The notes under the pieces are model-generated. The model made no database searches and had not been told where the DNA came from. It saw only the letters and a list, made by a program, of their open reading frames with translations. Made by a program: the position numbers and the translations under genes. From Mycolicibacterium sp. YH-1 (GTDB taxonomy: Bacteria > Actinomycetota > Actinomycetes > Mycobacteriales > Mycobacteriaceae), in assembly GCF_022557175.1 (NCBI RefSeq), contig NZ_CP092915.1:4216001-4280000 (forward strand): a DNA stretch of 64,000 nt, given 5' to 3'. Below, one piece after another: positions 1 to 9,177 of this stretch (its first letter is position 1; every line of letters starts with the position of its first letter).

Positions 1-1
1 C

Positions 2-70
2 ATCCCGCTGCTGCCTCGCGACGGCGTGCTGTCGGTCGCGGTACACGCCGAGGCATCCGGGGTGATGTGA
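2..70 (+). CDS. 3' end of an upstream hydrogenase-operon gene (partial)
   Basis: An open frame enters from the left edge and ends at TGA 68-70, encoding 22 residues ending EASGVM. The stop overlaps the ATG of the next gene (TGATG), so it belongs to the same operon. Too little is present to name the family; by position it should be another hydrogenase accessory protein. Confidence 0.6.
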   Translation: MPLLPRDGVLSVAVHAEASGVM

Positions 71-726
71 TGGCCGGGGCAGGTGCGTACGACGTACTGA
101 CGCGGATCCGGGCCAACAAGCGACCCGCGCCGCCGGTCGGCGAGCGGTGTGAGATGTGCGCCGAGCCGATCGCCGATGAGCACCAGCACGTGGTGAATGT
201 TGCGGCACGCCAACTGATGTGCACGTGCCGCGGCTGCTACCTGTTGTTCGCCGACCAGCACGCCAAGCTGCGTTACCGGGCTGTACCCGATCGGTACCTC
301 ACGTTCTCCGACTTCGCCCTGGACCGGCGCGCATGGGATGCGCTGCAGATACCCGTCGGGCTGGCGTTCTTCTTCCACAACTCCGAGATGGACAAGACGG
401 TGGCGTTCTATCCCGGTCCGGCCGGCGCCACCGAATCCGAGTTGGATCTCGGCGCCTGGAGCACCATCGGCGGTGCTGCTCGCGCACTGACCATGCTTGC
501 CGACGACGTCGAGGCGCTGCTGGTCCGCGTCCCCGACCGACAACACGCGGACCCCGAGCTCAACGTCGCCGCCGAGTGCTACCTCGTGCCGATCGATGCC
601 TGCTACGAGTTCGTGGGCAGGCTGCGAATGCTGTGGCGGGGATTCGACGGCGGCCAGGAGGTACGCGCATTCGTCGACGACTTCTTCGATCGCGTCAGGG
701 CTCGTAGCACGGTGGCCGCGCCATGA
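70..726 (+). CDS. DUF5947 family protein, hydrogenase cluster
   Basis: This 218-residue soluble protein matches the DUF5947 family, which I know from actinobacterial group 1h [NiFe]-hydrogenase operons; its function is unproven. The N-terminal part has a compact cysteine/histidine set: C27-x2-C30, H38, H40 and C51-x-C53-x2-C56, suggesting a bound metal or Fe-S/rubredoxin-like site. The rest is acidic with no membrane segment. ATG at 70 overlaps the previous stop; a GTG at 67 in the same frame is the alternative. Its stop overlaps the next start (ATGA), so translation is probably coupled. It may be an electron-transfer or maturation partner of the hydrogenase (inference). Confidence 0.8.
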   Translation: MAGAGAYDVLTRIRANKRPAPPVGERCEMCAEPIADEHQHVVNVAARQLMCTCRGCYLLFADQHAKLRYRAVPDRYLTFSDFALDRRAWDALQIPVGLAFFFHNSEMDKTVAFYPGPAGATESELDLGAWSTIGGAARALTMLADDVEALLVRVPDRQHADPELNVAAECYLVPIDACYEFVGRLRMLWRGFDGGQEVRAFVDDFFDRVRARSTVAAP

Positions 727-1421
727 TCGATCTGACGTTCGTCGTGCGGGACGTTGCCGCGGAGCAGTTCTCGGTGACGCCGCGGCTGACGGCGCGCATC
801 GGCATCGCGACGGGTTCGACCGAACCGATCCAGGCGATAGCGCTGCAGTGTCAGGTGCGCATCGAGCCGTTGCGTCGCCGCTACTCGGACGTCGAGGCCG
901 TCGGTCTGGCCGACCTGTTCGGGCCGCGGGAGCGGTGGGCGGACACCCAACGCACATTCCTGTGGCAACACTGCACGGCGATGGTTCAGGGCTTCACCGG
1001 CACCACCGAGACGTCGATGCCGCTGGAGTGCACCTACGACTTCGAGGTGACGGCCGCCAAGTACCTGCACGCCCTGCGGGACGGCACGATCCCGCTCCTG
1101 TTCCTGTTCAGCGGAACGGTTTTCGCCCCGGGTGAGCGTGGCTTCTCGGTACACCTGGTGTCGTGGGAATGCGAGGCCCGCTACGACATGCCGGTGTCGG
1201 TGTGGCAGGACCTGATGCGGCTGCACTATCCGAACGCCGGCTGGATACGCCTCGGGCACGACACCGTCACCGCGCTCGCCGCCTACAAGTCCGCCCGCGG
1301 AATGCTGGACTTCGAGGATGCTGTGAGCGCCCTGCTGGCCGAGGCCTCGGAGGGCAGGAGCGGAGCGACCCGGGATTTGTCACAGCGCGCCTCGTCACCG
1401 CGGGCCGAGGAGGTCCGATGA
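723..1421 (+). CDS. DUF6084 family protein, hydrogenase cluster
   Basis: This 232-residue protein matches DUF6084, a family I associate with the same group 1h hydrogenase operons; its biochemical role is unknown. It has no obvious metal motif or transmembrane helix. The first 190 residues look like a beta-rich globular domain (repeated alternating hydrophobic stretches, many Phe and Trp), followed by a polar tail of about 30 residues. The ATG overlaps the DUF5947 stop by 4 nt and its own stop overlaps the next ATG, so it sits inside a translationally coupled string. Presence next to the protease and hyp genes implies an assembly or subunit-association role (inference). Confidence 0.8.
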   Translation: MIDLTFVVRDVAAEQFSVTPRLTARIGIATGSTEPIQAIALQCQVRIEPLRRRYSDVEAVGLADLFGPRERWADTQRTFLWQHCTAMVQGFTGTTETSMPLECTYDFEVTAAKYLHALRDGTIPLLFLFSGTVFAPGERGFSVHLVSWECEARYDMPVSVWQDLMRLHYPNAGWIRLGHDTVTALAAYKSARGMLDFEDAVSALLAEASEGRSGATRDLSQRASSPRAEEVR

Positions 1422-2749
1422 GCACCACCTGGGACCGGGCCCGCGCCATCGCCGACGCGGTGCTCTACGAGGGCTACCTGCTCTACCCCTATCGGGCCAC
1501 CTCCAGCAAGAACCAGTCCCGTTGGCAGTTCGGCGTGGTGGGGCCACCTGGCGCGTCCGATGCGGGCTTCGGCGAGGACGACACCCTGTCCGCGCAGTTC
1601 CTGATCGACGGGGACGGGGTGCTGACCCTCGTCGTGCGCTTCCTCCAGCTTCAGCACCGACGCGCCGAGCGTGATGCCGGCGGCGGGCGATTCGAACCCG
1701 TCGACGAACTGACCAGCGGCCTGCAGTCCTGGGTCACCTGGGACGAGGCGGTGGAGTGCGAACTCACCTTCGGACCGCTCGACGCCGCGGACTGCACGCG
1801 GTCGCAAACTCTGCCCGTCACGGTGAACGCGGGCACCGATACCGAACTCGTCGACGGCGGCCGCCTCACCCGCACGAGGCATGCGATCCGGGCCGAACTG
1901 CGTGTCACCGGCGAGCACGACGAGGGCCTGCTCCGTGTGACGACGACGATCCGCAACACGGGACCCGCGGCAACCGACAAGGACACCGCGGTCGCCACAT
2001 CCCTTATCGGGACGCACATCATCGCGCACGTCGAGGGCGGCGAGTTCGTCTCACTGCTCGAACCACCCGAGACCGCGATGGGTCCGGTGTCCCGGTGCGT
2101 TCAGCACCGATGCTTCCCCGTCCTGGCCGGGCGCGCCGGCGATAAAGACCTGCTGTTGATCTCCCCGATAATCCTCTACGACCATCCCGAGATCGCTGAA
2201 CAGAGCGAGGGCGCACTCTACGACTCGACCGAGATCGACGAGATCCTGACCCTGCGGGTGATGACGATGACCGCCGAGGAGAAGGCGCAGGCCCGCGCCA
2301 CCGACCCGCTGGCGGCCGCCCTCATCGATCGCTGCGACTCGATGTCGCCGCAGGATATGCAGCAACTGCACGGCATCCTGCGCAACCCGCCGGCCGGACT
2401 CATCCCCGAGATTCCAGAGGGCGTGGACTGGTGGGACCCGCTGGCCGACAAAGCCGTACGCCCTGACATCGACGCCGTACTGATCGACGGCGTACGGGTT
2501 GCCGCGGGTAGTCGGGTACGGCTGCGGCCGAGTAGGCGCGCCGACGCCCAGGACATCTTCTTCGCCGGGAGATCGGCCCGGGTCACGTCGGTGCACGAGG
2601 ACGTGGACGGCCAGAGGTACGTCGGTGTGATCGTTGAGGACGATCCGGAGATCGAGATGCCGGATTCCTACGGCCGCTACCTGTACTTCGCCCCCGAGGA
2701 AGTCGAGCCGCTCGAACCGAGAGTGGTCAGCCCAGATAGGAGTTCATGA
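1418..2749 (+). CDS. Conserved hydrogenase-cluster protein of unknown function
   Basis: This is a 443-residue protein starting MSTTWDRAR at an ATG that overlaps the previous stop; the frame is open further upstream but that part shadows the DUF6084 gene. I recognise it only as a conserved companion of actinobacterial group 1h hydrogenase genes. It appears soluble: no signal peptide, no transmembrane segment, no CxxC pairs. The central part is rich in beta-type patterns and the C-terminal 80 residues are charged, with several Asp/Glu-rich turns. Its TGA overlaps the start of the DUF6893 peptide. Function unknown; a hydrogenase assembly role is inferred from context. Confidence 0.75.
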   Translation: MSTTWDRARAIADAVLYEGYLLYPYRATSSKNQSRWQFGVVGPPGASDAGFGEDDTLSAQFLIDGDGVLTLVVRFLQLQHRRAERDAGGGRFEPVDELTSGLQSWVTWDEAVECELTFGPLDAADCTRSQTLPVTVNAGTDTELVDGGRLTRTRHAIRAELRVTGEHDEGLLRVTTTIRNTGPAATDKDTAVATSLIGTHIIAHVEGGEFVSLLEPPETAMGPVSRCVQHRCFPVLAGRAGDKDLLLISPIILYDHPEIAEQSEGALYDSTEIDEILTLRVMTMTAEEKAQARATDPLAAALIDRCDSMSPQDMQQLHGILRNPPAGLIPEIPEGVDWWDPLADKAVRPDIDAVLIDGVRVAAGSRVRLRPSRRADAQDIFFAGRSARVTSVHEDVDGQRYVGVIVEDDPEIEMPDSYGRYLYFAPEEVEPLEPRVVSPDRSS

Positions 2750-2868
2750 TGGATGTAGTTGGTTGGGTCGCAACGGGTGTCATCGCCGCCGCCATAGTGG
2801 GAGGGGTGTTGATCGGAATTCGGTCGATCCCCGACATGCAGCGATACATGAAGATGCGGAACATGTAG
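2746..2868 (+). CDS. DUF6893 family 40-residue membrane peptide
   Basis: This short gene encodes 40 residues beginning MMDVVGWVATGV. It has one hydrophobic helix (about residues 4-25, rich in Val, Ile, Ala, Gly) followed by a basic tail containing RSIPDMQRYMKM, the hallmark I recall for the DUF6893 'family small protein'. Start is either of two tandem ATGs at 2746 and 2749; the first overlaps the preceding TGA. It would be a single-pass membrane peptide with the basic tail probably cytoplasmic. In this operon it could anchor or dock the hydrogenase complex at the membrane, an inference from position and shape. Automated annotation easily misses it. Confidence 0.8.
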   Translation: MMDVVGWVATGVIAAAIVGGVLIGIRSIPDMQRYMKMRNM

Positions 2869-2880
2869 TCCGGTCCCGGG

Positions 2881-3384
2881 ATGACGATACGGATCCTGGT
2901 CGCCGGCATCGGCAACATATTCCTCGGAGACGACGGATTTGGCTCCGAGGTGATCAGGCGTGCGTCGTCGGCGCTGTGCAACCGTGACTTCCCGGGTGCG
3001 ACCGTCACGGTGGTCGACTACGGCATTCGGGGCATGCACCTGGCCTATGACCTCCTCGAGGACTGGGACGCGTTGGTGCTCGTGGACGCGCTGCCCGATC
3101 GCGGTGCACCTGGCCTGCTGCACGTCTTCGAGGCCGATCACGAAACCTTGACACCCACAGCTGGTCTCGAAGCACACAGCATCGATCCGGCGGCGGTGAT
3201 CGGCACGCTGAGGGCGCTGGGCGGCACGCCGCCCAGGACGATCGTCGTCGGCTGTGAGGTGGCCGACATCGGCGAGGGCATGGCGCTGTCCGAAGCCGTG
3301 GCCGCATCCGTGACCGACGCCGTCACGGCCATCGAGGACGTGTTGTCGAGACTGCGCGCACCGGTGACCGCGAGGGAGGGCTGA
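2881..3384 (+). CDS. Hydrogenase maturation protease (HycI/HupD family)
   Basis: This 167-residue endopeptidase would clip the C-terminal tail of the hydrogenase large subunit after nickel insertion. The N-terminal GIGNIFLGDDGFG is the family's GxGNxLxxDxGxG signature, but the nickel-binding Glu usual in this segment (DE) is Asp here. The second acidic ligand fits the LVDAL segment near residue 70 and the histidine fits EAHSID near residue 100. Length is normal for the family (150-170). It lies 12 nt after the DUF6893 gene and 6 nt before hypC. Such proteases are specific for one large subunit, so it should serve the hydrogenase encoded just upstream. Confidence 0.92.
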   Translation: MTIRILVAGIGNIFLGDDGFGSEVIRRASSALCNRDFPGATVTVVDYGIRGMHLAYDLLEDWDALVLVDALPDRGAPGLLHVFEADHETLTPTAGLEAHSIDPAAVIGTLRALGGTPPRTIVVGCEVADIGEGMALSEAVAASVTDAVTAIEDVLSRLRAPVTAREG

Positions 3385-3390
3385 ACAGCC

Positions 3391-3645
3391 ATGTGTCTGG
3401 GAATTCCTGGTCGGGTGATCGCCATGGTCGAGGGGTATGGCGATCAACTCGTGCTCGTCGACGTCGTCGGGCAGGCCAGGAAGGTCAACATCGGCATGCT
3501 GCCCGAGGAGACGTTCAATCCCGGCGACTGGGTGATCATCCACATGGGCTTCGTCGTCGAGAAGACCGACGAGGCGGGCGCGGACGCCGCGATGGCGGGC
3601 CTGGAACTGATGGGTTCGGGCCCCACGGAGGACGATTCGCCATGA
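3391..3645 (+). CDS. hypC: HypC hydrogenase assembly chaperone (first copy)
   Basis: This 84-residue HypC/HybG-type chaperone starts with MCLGIPGRV. Cys2, exposed after Met removal, is the conserved residue that binds iron and HypD during assembly of the Fe(CN)2CO group. The middle carries the usual GxxRKVN and GDWVIIHMGFVVEK motifs. It lies 6 nt after the protease and its TGA overlaps the hypF ATG. A second hypC follows hypF, so this operon encodes two chaperones; one may serve the HypD complex and the other the large subunit, or each a different hydrogenase (inference). Confidence 0.95.
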   Translation: MCLGIPGRVIAMVEGYGDQLVLVDVVGQARKVNIGMLPEETFNPGDWVIIHMGFVVEKTDEAGADAAMAGLELMGSGPTEDDSP

Positions 3646-5948
3646 CCACCCGCCGCCGGACCCGGATCTGCGTGCACGGCGTCGTCCAAGGCGTCGGCTT
3701 CCGGCCGTTCGTCTACACCACCGCGGCGGCACTGGGGTTGTCCGGCTCGGTGCGCAACGACAGCTCCGGGGCGATCATCGAAGCCGAGGGCGACGGACGT
3801 GCCGTCGACGAGTTCACCCGGCATCTGCGCGAGCACCCCCCGCCGCTGGCCGTCATCGGGGCCGTCGAGTGTCATGACATCCCACTCATGGGGGGCACCG
3901 GATTCGAGATCGCCGACACGTCGCGTTCCGGTGGTGGCCGGACCCTGGTCTCCCCCGACGTCGCGATGTGCGCGGACTGCGCTGCCGAACAACGCGATCC
4001 GGCCGACCGACGCCACCGGCACGCGTTCATCAACTGCACCAACTGCGGTCCCCGGTTCACGATCATCGCCTCGGTGCCCTACGACCGCGCCACCACGACG
4101 ATGGCCGACTTCCCGATGTGCCCCGACTGCGCACGCGAGTACGCCGACCCGGGTGACCGCCGATTCCACGCCCAACCGGTCTGCTGCCCCGCCTGCGGAC
4201 CAACGCTGACCTACCGCGACCACAACGGCCACACCGAGCGCAGGGAGCAGGCACTCGCCAGCGCCCGGCGCCTGCTGCGCGACGGCGGAATCCTCGCAGT
4301 CAAGGGCATCGGCGGCTACCACCTGGCCTGCGACGCCACCAACGAGACCGCGGTCGCCGAACTGCGGCGACGAAAGCGCCGCGGCGACAAGCCGTTCGCG
4401 GTGATGGTGCCGGACCTGGCCGCCGCGCACACCATTACCTTGCTGGACGACGCGACGGCACGCGTGCTGTCCGGTCCGCAGCGCCCGATCGTGCTCGTCG
4501 AACGGCGTTCCGGCGCATCGATCGCCGCATCGGTCGCCCCCGGCAATCCGGACCTCGGTGTCCTGCTCGCCTACGCCCCGCTGCACATCCTGCTGTTCGG
4601 GCTGCCCGATGACGAACCGGGGCCGGCCACGCTGGTCATGACGTCGGGAAACCTTGGCGGCGAGCCGATCTGCTTCATCGACGATGACGCGCTGAACCGC
4701 CTTGCCCCGCTCGCCGACGGTTGGCTGCTGCACGACAGGCCGATCCTGGTGCCATGTGACGACTCGGTCGTGCGTGTCGTGCGCCTCGGCGGAGCCGAGC
4801 ATCGAGACGTCCAACAGTTGCCGATCCGGCGGTCTCGCGGCTATGCGCCGATGCCGGTCTCGCTGCCCGTGTCGGTGCCTCCGACACTCGCCGTGGGCGC
4901 CGATCTGAAGAACACCATGGCCGTCGCCGACGGCAGATACGCATGGCTCAGCCAGCACATCGGCGATATGGACGATCTCGCCACGCTGTCCGCCTTCGAC
5001 GCCGCCACCCGCCACCTCTGCGCCCTGACCGGCGTCGCGCCCACTGTTCTCGCCGCTGACGCGCACCCGCGCTACCGCTCGACCGCGTGGGCGCACCGCA
5101 ACGCCGGTGCCCGACCGGTGCGCTCCGTTCAGCATCACCACGCCCACATCGCCGCGGTGATGGCCGAACACGGGTTGGACGGCACCCGGCAGCTGCTGGG
5201 ATTCGCGTTCGACGGCACGGGATATGGCCCCGACGGTGCGGTGTGGGGCGGTGAGGTGATGCTCGCCGACTACAAGGAGTACCGCAGGCTGGCCCATCTC
5301 AAGTACGTCCCGCTGGCCGGTGGGGACACCAGCGTCCTGCGTCCCTACCGGATGGCGCTGGCCCACCTCTGGGCGGCGGGCCTGCCGTGGGACACCGACC
5401 TCGCCCCGGTCCGGGCGTGTCCGCCGACCGAGCGGGGCGTCCTGGCCCACCAGTTGGAGACCGGCCTGGCGTGCGCCCCGACATCCAGCATGGGGCGCCT
5501 CTTCGACGCGGTCTCGGCGCTGGCCGGTGTCCGGCAGGTGATCGCGTACGAGGCTCAGGCCGCCATCGAACTCGAGGGCCTTGCCCGTGGTGTCGACTGC
5601 GGTGCCACCGGCTACGCCTTCGGTATCGACGCCGAGGGGCCGACGACCATCATCGACCCCGCACCGCTGTTCCGGGCCGTCGTCGTCGACGTTCGCGACG
5701 GCGCACCGCCCGGTCTCATCGGTGCCCGGCTGCACCGCGCCGTCGCCCGTCTGATCGTCGACCTCGCCATCGCGTTCGAGAAGCCGACCGTGGCGCTGAC
5801 GGGTGGGGTCTTCCAGAACGCGCTGCTGCTGCGGATGGCGGTCGACGAACTGCGCACCAACGGAATCGACGTACTGACCCACCGACACGTCCCGCCAAAC
5901 GACGGCGGTATCGCGCTCGGTCAGATCCTGGTCGGGACATCGGGATAG
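3642..5948 (+). CDS. hypF: HypF carbamoyltransferase
   Basis: HypF makes the cyanide ligands' precursor by transferring a carbamoyl group from carbamoyl phosphate to the C-terminal Cys of HypE. The 768-residue product has all domains in order: acylphosphatase-like N-terminus with VQGVGFRPFVY (residues 5-95), two zinc fingers built from four CxxC pairs (about 105-185), a YrdC-like domain with KGIGGYHLACDA (about 205-390) and a Kae1-like domain with VQHHHAHIAAV and GGVFQNALLL (about 400-765). The start ATG overlaps the hypC stop; the open frame upstream is shadow. Length is typical. Fourteen nt separate it from the second hypC. Confidence 0.97.
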   Translation: MTTRRRTRICVHGVVQGVGFRPFVYTTAAALGLSGSVRNDSSGAIIEAEGDGRAVDEFTRHLREHPPPLAVIGAVECHDIPLMGGTGFEIADTSRSGGGRTLVSPDVAMCADCAAEQRDPADRRHRHAFINCTNCGPRFTIIASVPYDRATTTMADFPMCPDCAREYADPGDRRFHAQPVCCPACGPTLTYRDHNGHTERREQALASARRLLRDGGILAVKGIGGYHLACDATNETAVAELRRRKRRGDKPFAVMVPDLAAAHTITLLDDATARVLSGPQRPIVLVERRSGASIAASVAPGNPDLGVLLAYAPLHILLFGLPDDEPGPATLVMTSGNLGGEPICFIDDDALNRLAPLADGWLLHDRPILVPCDDSVVRVVRLGGAEHRDVQQLPIRRSRGYAPMPVSLPVSVPPTLAVGADLKNTMAVADGRYAWLSQHIGDMDDLATLSAFDAATRHLCALTGVAPTVLAADAHPRYRSTAWAHRNAGARPVRSVQHHHAHIAAVMAEHGLDGTRQLLGFAFDGTGYGPDGAVWGGEVMLADYKEYRRLAHLKYVPLAGGDTSVLRPYRMALAHLWAAGLPWDTDLAPVRACPPTERGVLAHQLETGLACAPTSSMGRLFDAVSALAGVRQVIAYEAQAAIELEGLARGVDCGATGYAFGIDAEGPTTIIDPAPLFRAVVVDVRDGAPPGLIGARLHRAVARLIVDLAIAFEKPTVALTGGVFQNALLLRMAVDELRTNGIDVLTHRHVPPNDGGIALGQILVGTSG

Positions 5949-5962
5949 GAACGGAGGACACC

Positions 5963-6268
5963 ATGTGTTTAGCGGTGCCGGGAAAGATCGTCAGCATCGC
6001 CGACCGTGACGGCACGCTGATGTCCACGGTGGACTTCGGAGGTCTCCGCAAGGACGTCTGCCTGCAGTACATCCCCGACGCTGCGGTCGGTGAGTACGTG
6101 GTCGTCCACGTCGGTTTCGCGATCCAGCGACTGGATGAGGAATCAGCCATCGCAACGCTGGCGGAGTTCGAGCATCTCGGGGTGCTCAAGGAGGAGTTCG
6201 GCGACGGGTTCGAACTGGCCGCGCGACAGGCCGGTGTGCAGAACCCCAACGAAGCGAGGTCATCATGA
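5963..6268 (+). CDS. hypC: HypC hydrogenase assembly chaperone (second, longer copy)
   Basis: This second HypC paralogue has 101 residues, starts MCLAVPGKI and keeps Cys2, the RKDVCLQY segment and [13 protein letters not shown]. It extends about 17 residues beyond the first copy with a charged tail ([14 protein letters not shown]). AGGACACC precedes the ATG. Its end overlaps the hypD start by 4 nt, so it is probably the HypD partner in the HypC-HypD iron-carrier complex, while the shorter copy may act on the large subunit or another hydrogenase. The function is established for the family; the division of labour is inference. Confidence 0.95.
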   Translation: MCLAVPGKIVSIADRDGTLMSTVDFGGLRKDVCLQYIPDAAVGEYVVVHVGFAIQRLDEESAIATLAEFEHLGVLKEEFGDGFELAARQAGVQNPNEARSS

Positions 6269-7365
6269 AGTACCTGGACGAGTTCAGCGATCCCGACCTG
6301 GCGGGCAAGCTCATCGAGCAGATCAAGGCCGTCACCACCCGCCGCTGGTCGATCATGGAAGTGTGTGGCGGACAGACGCATTCGATTATTCGGCACGGCA
6401 TCGACCAACTGCTGCCCGACGAGATCGAGATGATCCACGGCCCCGGGTGTCCGGTGTGCGTGACGCCGCTGGAGATGATCGACAAGGCGATGGAGATCGC
6501 GGCGCGGCCCGATGTGATCTTCTGCTCGTTCGGCGACATGCTGCGTGTGCCCGGCAGTGACAAGGACCTGTTTCGCATCAAGAGCGAGGGCGGTGACGTC
6601 CGCGTGGTGTACTCCCCGCTGGATGCCCTGACCATCGCCAGGGACAATCCGACCAGGCAGGTGGTGTTCTTCGGCATCGGCTTCGAGACCACCGCACCCG
6701 CGAACGCCATGACCGTGTATCAGGCCAAACGGCTTGGCATCGAGAACTTCTCGCTCCTGGTGTCACATGTCCTGGTGCCACCCGCGATCTCGGCGATCAT
6801 GGAGTCACCGACATGCCGGGTGCAGGCCTTCCTCGCGGCTGGCCACGTGTGCGCGGTGATGGGCACCGACGAGTATCCGGAACTGTGCGAGAAGTACTCG
6901 GTGCCGATCGTCGTCACCGGGTTCGAGCCGTTGGACATCCTCGAGGGCATTCGACGGACGGTGTTGCAACTCGAGTCGGGCAGACATGAGCTCGAGAACG
7001 CCTACCCCCGCGCCGTTCGCGCGGAGGGCAACAGCCCGGCCAAGGCCATGCTGGCCGACGTGTTCGAGGTGACCGACCGCGCCTGGCGCGGTATCGGCGT
7101 CATCCCGGCCAGCGGATGGCGACTCTCGCCCGCCTACCGCGACTACGACGCCGAGCACCGGTTCGCCGTCACCGACATCCACACCGCCGAGTCCACCGTC
7201 TGCCGGTCGGGAGAGGTGCTGCAGGGCCTGATCAAACCCCATGAGTGCGCGGCGTTCGGCACCGTCTGCACACCGCGTAATCCCCTGGGGGCGACCATGG
7301 TGTCCTCAGAGGGCGCGTGCGCGGCCTACTACCTTTACCGGCGTCTCGAGGTGAGTCATGCCTGA
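6265..7365 (+). CDS. hypD: HypD Fe-S maturation protein
   Basis: HypD is the [4Fe-4S] scaffold that, with HypC, receives cyanide from HypE and builds the Fe(CN)2CO moiety. The 366-residue product has the invariant Cys34 in MEVCGGQTH, the [10 protein letters not shown] motif with Cys62 and Cys65, and the C-terminal cysteines around [16 protein letters not shown] and [11 protein letters not shown] that hold the cluster. Length is normal. The ATG overlaps the second hypC by 4 nt, and the end overlaps hypE by 8 nt, indicating coupled synthesis of HypC, HypD and HypE. Confidence 0.97.
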   Translation: MKYLDEFSDPDLAGKLIEQIKAVTTRRWSIMEVCGGQTHSIIRHGIDQLLPDEIEMIHGPGCPVCVTPLEMIDKAMEIAARPDVIFCSFGDMLRVPGSDKDLFRIKSEGGDVRVVYSPLDALTIARDNPTRQVVFFGIGFETTAPANAMTVYQAKRLGIENFSLLVSHVLVPPAISAIMESPTCRVQAFLAAGHVCAVMGTDEYPELCEKYSVPIVVTGFEPLDILEGIRRTVLQLESGRHELENAYPRAVRAEGNSPAKAMLADVFEVTDRAWRGIGVIPASGWRLSPAYRDYDAEHRFAVTDIHTAESTVCRSGEVLQGLIKPHECAAFGTVCTPRNPLGATMVSSEGACAAYYLYRRLEVSHA

Positions 7366-8437
7366 CTCGACGACCAGCCGGCCCGCCACCATCGACATGG
7401 AGCAGTGGGTGTGCCCGATACCGTTACGCGGGTCGCCGAACATCGTGATGGGTCACGGTGGTGGCGGCGCGATGTCGGGCGAACTCATCGAGCATCTGTT
7501 CCTGCCCGCGTTCGGGCCGGCCGCCGACGCAGGCATGGGCGACTCGGCGGTGCTGACGTTCGGGTCGCAGCGGCTGGCGTTCTCGACCGACTCGTTCGTC
7601 GTCAAGCCGCTGGTCTTCCCCGGCGGCACGATCGGCGACCTGGCCGTCAACGGGACAGTCAACGACCTGGCGATGGCGGGTGCCCAGCCCATCGCCCTGT
7701 CGACGGCGTTCATCCTGGAGGAGGGCACGGCGCTGGACGACATAGCCCGTGTCGCACAGGCTCTGGGCACCGCCGCACTCGCGGCCGGGGTGAAGCTGGT
7801 GACGGGTGACACCAAGGTCGTCGACGCGGGCCACGGCGACGGCATCTACGTCAACACGGCGGGTATCGGCCTGGTCGACCCCCGCGCGGACATCCGGCCG
7901 CAGCGCGCCGCGGTCGGTGATGCCGTGATCGTCAGCGGTGACATCGGTGTGCACGGTGTCGCCGTGATGAGCTGCCGCGAGGGGCTCGAGTTCGCCACCA
8001 CGGTCGCCAGTGACACTGCACCGCTGAACGGGCTGGTGGCCGCCATGATCGACACGGGCGCTGACGTCCACGTGTTGCGTGACCCCACCCGCGGTGGCGT
8101 GGCGGCGACGTTGAACGAACTCGCCAGGGCGGCCGGGCTCGGCATCGCGCTGGATGAACGGTCGTTCCCCATCCCCGCCGATGTGCGCGACGCGTGCGGC
8201 CTGCTGGGACTCGATCCGCTGCAGGTCGCCAACGAGGGCAAGCTGCTGGCCTTCGTCCCGGCCGGGGACACCGATCGGGTGCTGGCCGCCATGCGCGCGC
8301 ACCCGCTGGGCGCCAGGGCGACGGTGATCGGCACCTGCGTCGCGGAGCACCCCGGCATCGTGGTCGCACGGACCGCCCTGGGCGGCACCCGAGTGGTCGA
8401 TCTGCCCATCGGTGAACAGCTTCCGCGAATCTGTTGA
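7358..8437 (+). CDS. hypE: HypE carbamoyl-phosphate-derived cyanide synthesis protein
   Basis: HypE is an ATP-dependent dehydratase of the PurM/ThiL fold. It receives a carbamoyl group from HypF on its C-terminal cysteine and converts it to thiocyanate for transfer to HypC-HypD. The 359-residue product shows [32 protein letters not shown] with the ATP/Mg residues, [15 protein letters not shown], and the diagnostic terminal PRIC, with Cys359 as the acceptor. The N-terminus is a little longer than in enterobacterial HypE. It overlaps hypD by 8 nt and is followed by DUF6390 after 5 nt. Confidence 0.97.
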   Translation: MPDSTTSRPATIDMEQWVCPIPLRGSPNIVMGHGGGGAMSGELIEHLFLPAFGPAADAGMGDSAVLTFGSQRLAFSTDSFVVKPLVFPGGTIGDLAVNGTVNDLAMAGAQPIALSTAFILEEGTALDDIARVAQALGTAALAAGVKLVTGDTKVVDAGHGDGIYVNTAGIGLVDPRADIRPQRAAVGDAVIVSGDIGVHGVAVMSCREGLEFATTVASDTAPLNGLVAAMIDTGADVHVLRDPTRGGVAATLNELARAAGLGIALDERSFPIPADVRDACGLLGLDPLQVANEGKLLAFVPAGDTDRVLAAMRAHPLGARATVIGTCVAEHPGIVVARTALGGTRVVDLPIGEQLPRIC

Positions 8438-8442
8438 CATCC

Positions 8443-9171
8443 ATGACGTCGACCGCGCGCCTGCGGGTGGGCCACGAGGAGTTCGCCCGGTACGCCTTCC
8501 CGCCCAACGAACTCGGCTACTGCGGTCCAGCTGACGCCGGCGATCCGTTGCGCCGAAGTTCCGCCGAACTGGCCGCTCACGCCAGGGAGTTCGACGGCGC
8601 GTGGCCCTACCTGGACGCCATCGCCGACGCGGCGCTTATCACCGACCCGCTGGATCCCGAGGTGGTGCGCACGTACTGGATCGGCGGTCCACTTCTTGGC
8701 GCGGTGAACCCCGACGTTCTGCTGAGCAGGTTGCGGGCCGCCTTCACCGGGCAAGTCACCGGGATACTCGACGACCTGGCGGCCGGGCAGGCCCTGGCCC
8801 ACCACAACTTTCACGTTCTCGCCGTCTACCCCTGGATCCGCTTCCTGGACCGCGACCCCGTCAAACCGGTGCAGGTCATGGGTGACTGCCGGATCCGCTG
8901 GGGCGTCGTGGAGTCAGTTCTGGGTGACCACGTTGTGCTCGCAGCACGGCCGCTGACACTCGTCGACGGCACCCTGGCACTCGGTGACCCCGTCGAGGAC
9001 CGGGTGCGATGGCGCAGGGACGGCGTGTCGCTCACGCCGAGACCGGCGCGGGGCGCGACGGTGTCGGCGCACTGGGACTGGGTGTGCGGCACGCTAACCG
9101 ATGATCAGGCCGCGGCGCTGGCCTCCGCGACACAGATGGCCCTCGACATCGTCAACGTGGCGAGGACATGA
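8443..9171 (+). CDS. DUF6390 family protein, last gene of the hydrogenase operon
   Basis: This 242-residue protein matches DUF6390, another family limited to these hydrogenase neighbourhoods and without known function. The middle has conserved aromatic and histidine residues (AHHNFHVLAVYPWIRFLD), and GYCGP near the N-terminus supplies a cysteine. No transmembrane segments are seen. I prefer ATG 8443, 5 nt after the hypE stop; TTG 8434, which overlaps that stop, is the alternative and adds MTS. The gene ends 6 nt from the convergent DUF3046 gene, marking the right end of the hydrogenase region. hypA and hypB are not in this window. Confidence 0.78.
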   Translation: MTSTARLRVGHEEFARYAFPPNELGYCGPADAGDPLRRSSAELAAHAREFDGAWPYLDAIADAALITDPLDPEVVRTYWIGGPLLGAVNPDVLLSRLRAAFTGQVTGILDDLAAGQALAHHNFHVLAVYPWIRFLDRDPVKPVQVMGDCRIRWGVVESVLGDHVVLAARPLTLVDGTLALGDPVEDRVRWRRDGVSLTPRPARGATVSAHWDWVCGTLTDDQAAALASATQMALDIVNVART

Positions 9172-9177
9172 GTGGGG

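Noticed and set aside
3444..5888. 814-codon open frame antisense to hypF
   Set aside because: High-GC genomes give long antisense shadows; the plus strand holds a complete, motif-rich hypF here.
1..9171. hypA and hypB within the hydrogenase operon
   Set aside because: No frame with the HypA zinc motif or HypB GTPase motifs is present; they may lie left of the window or elsewhere.
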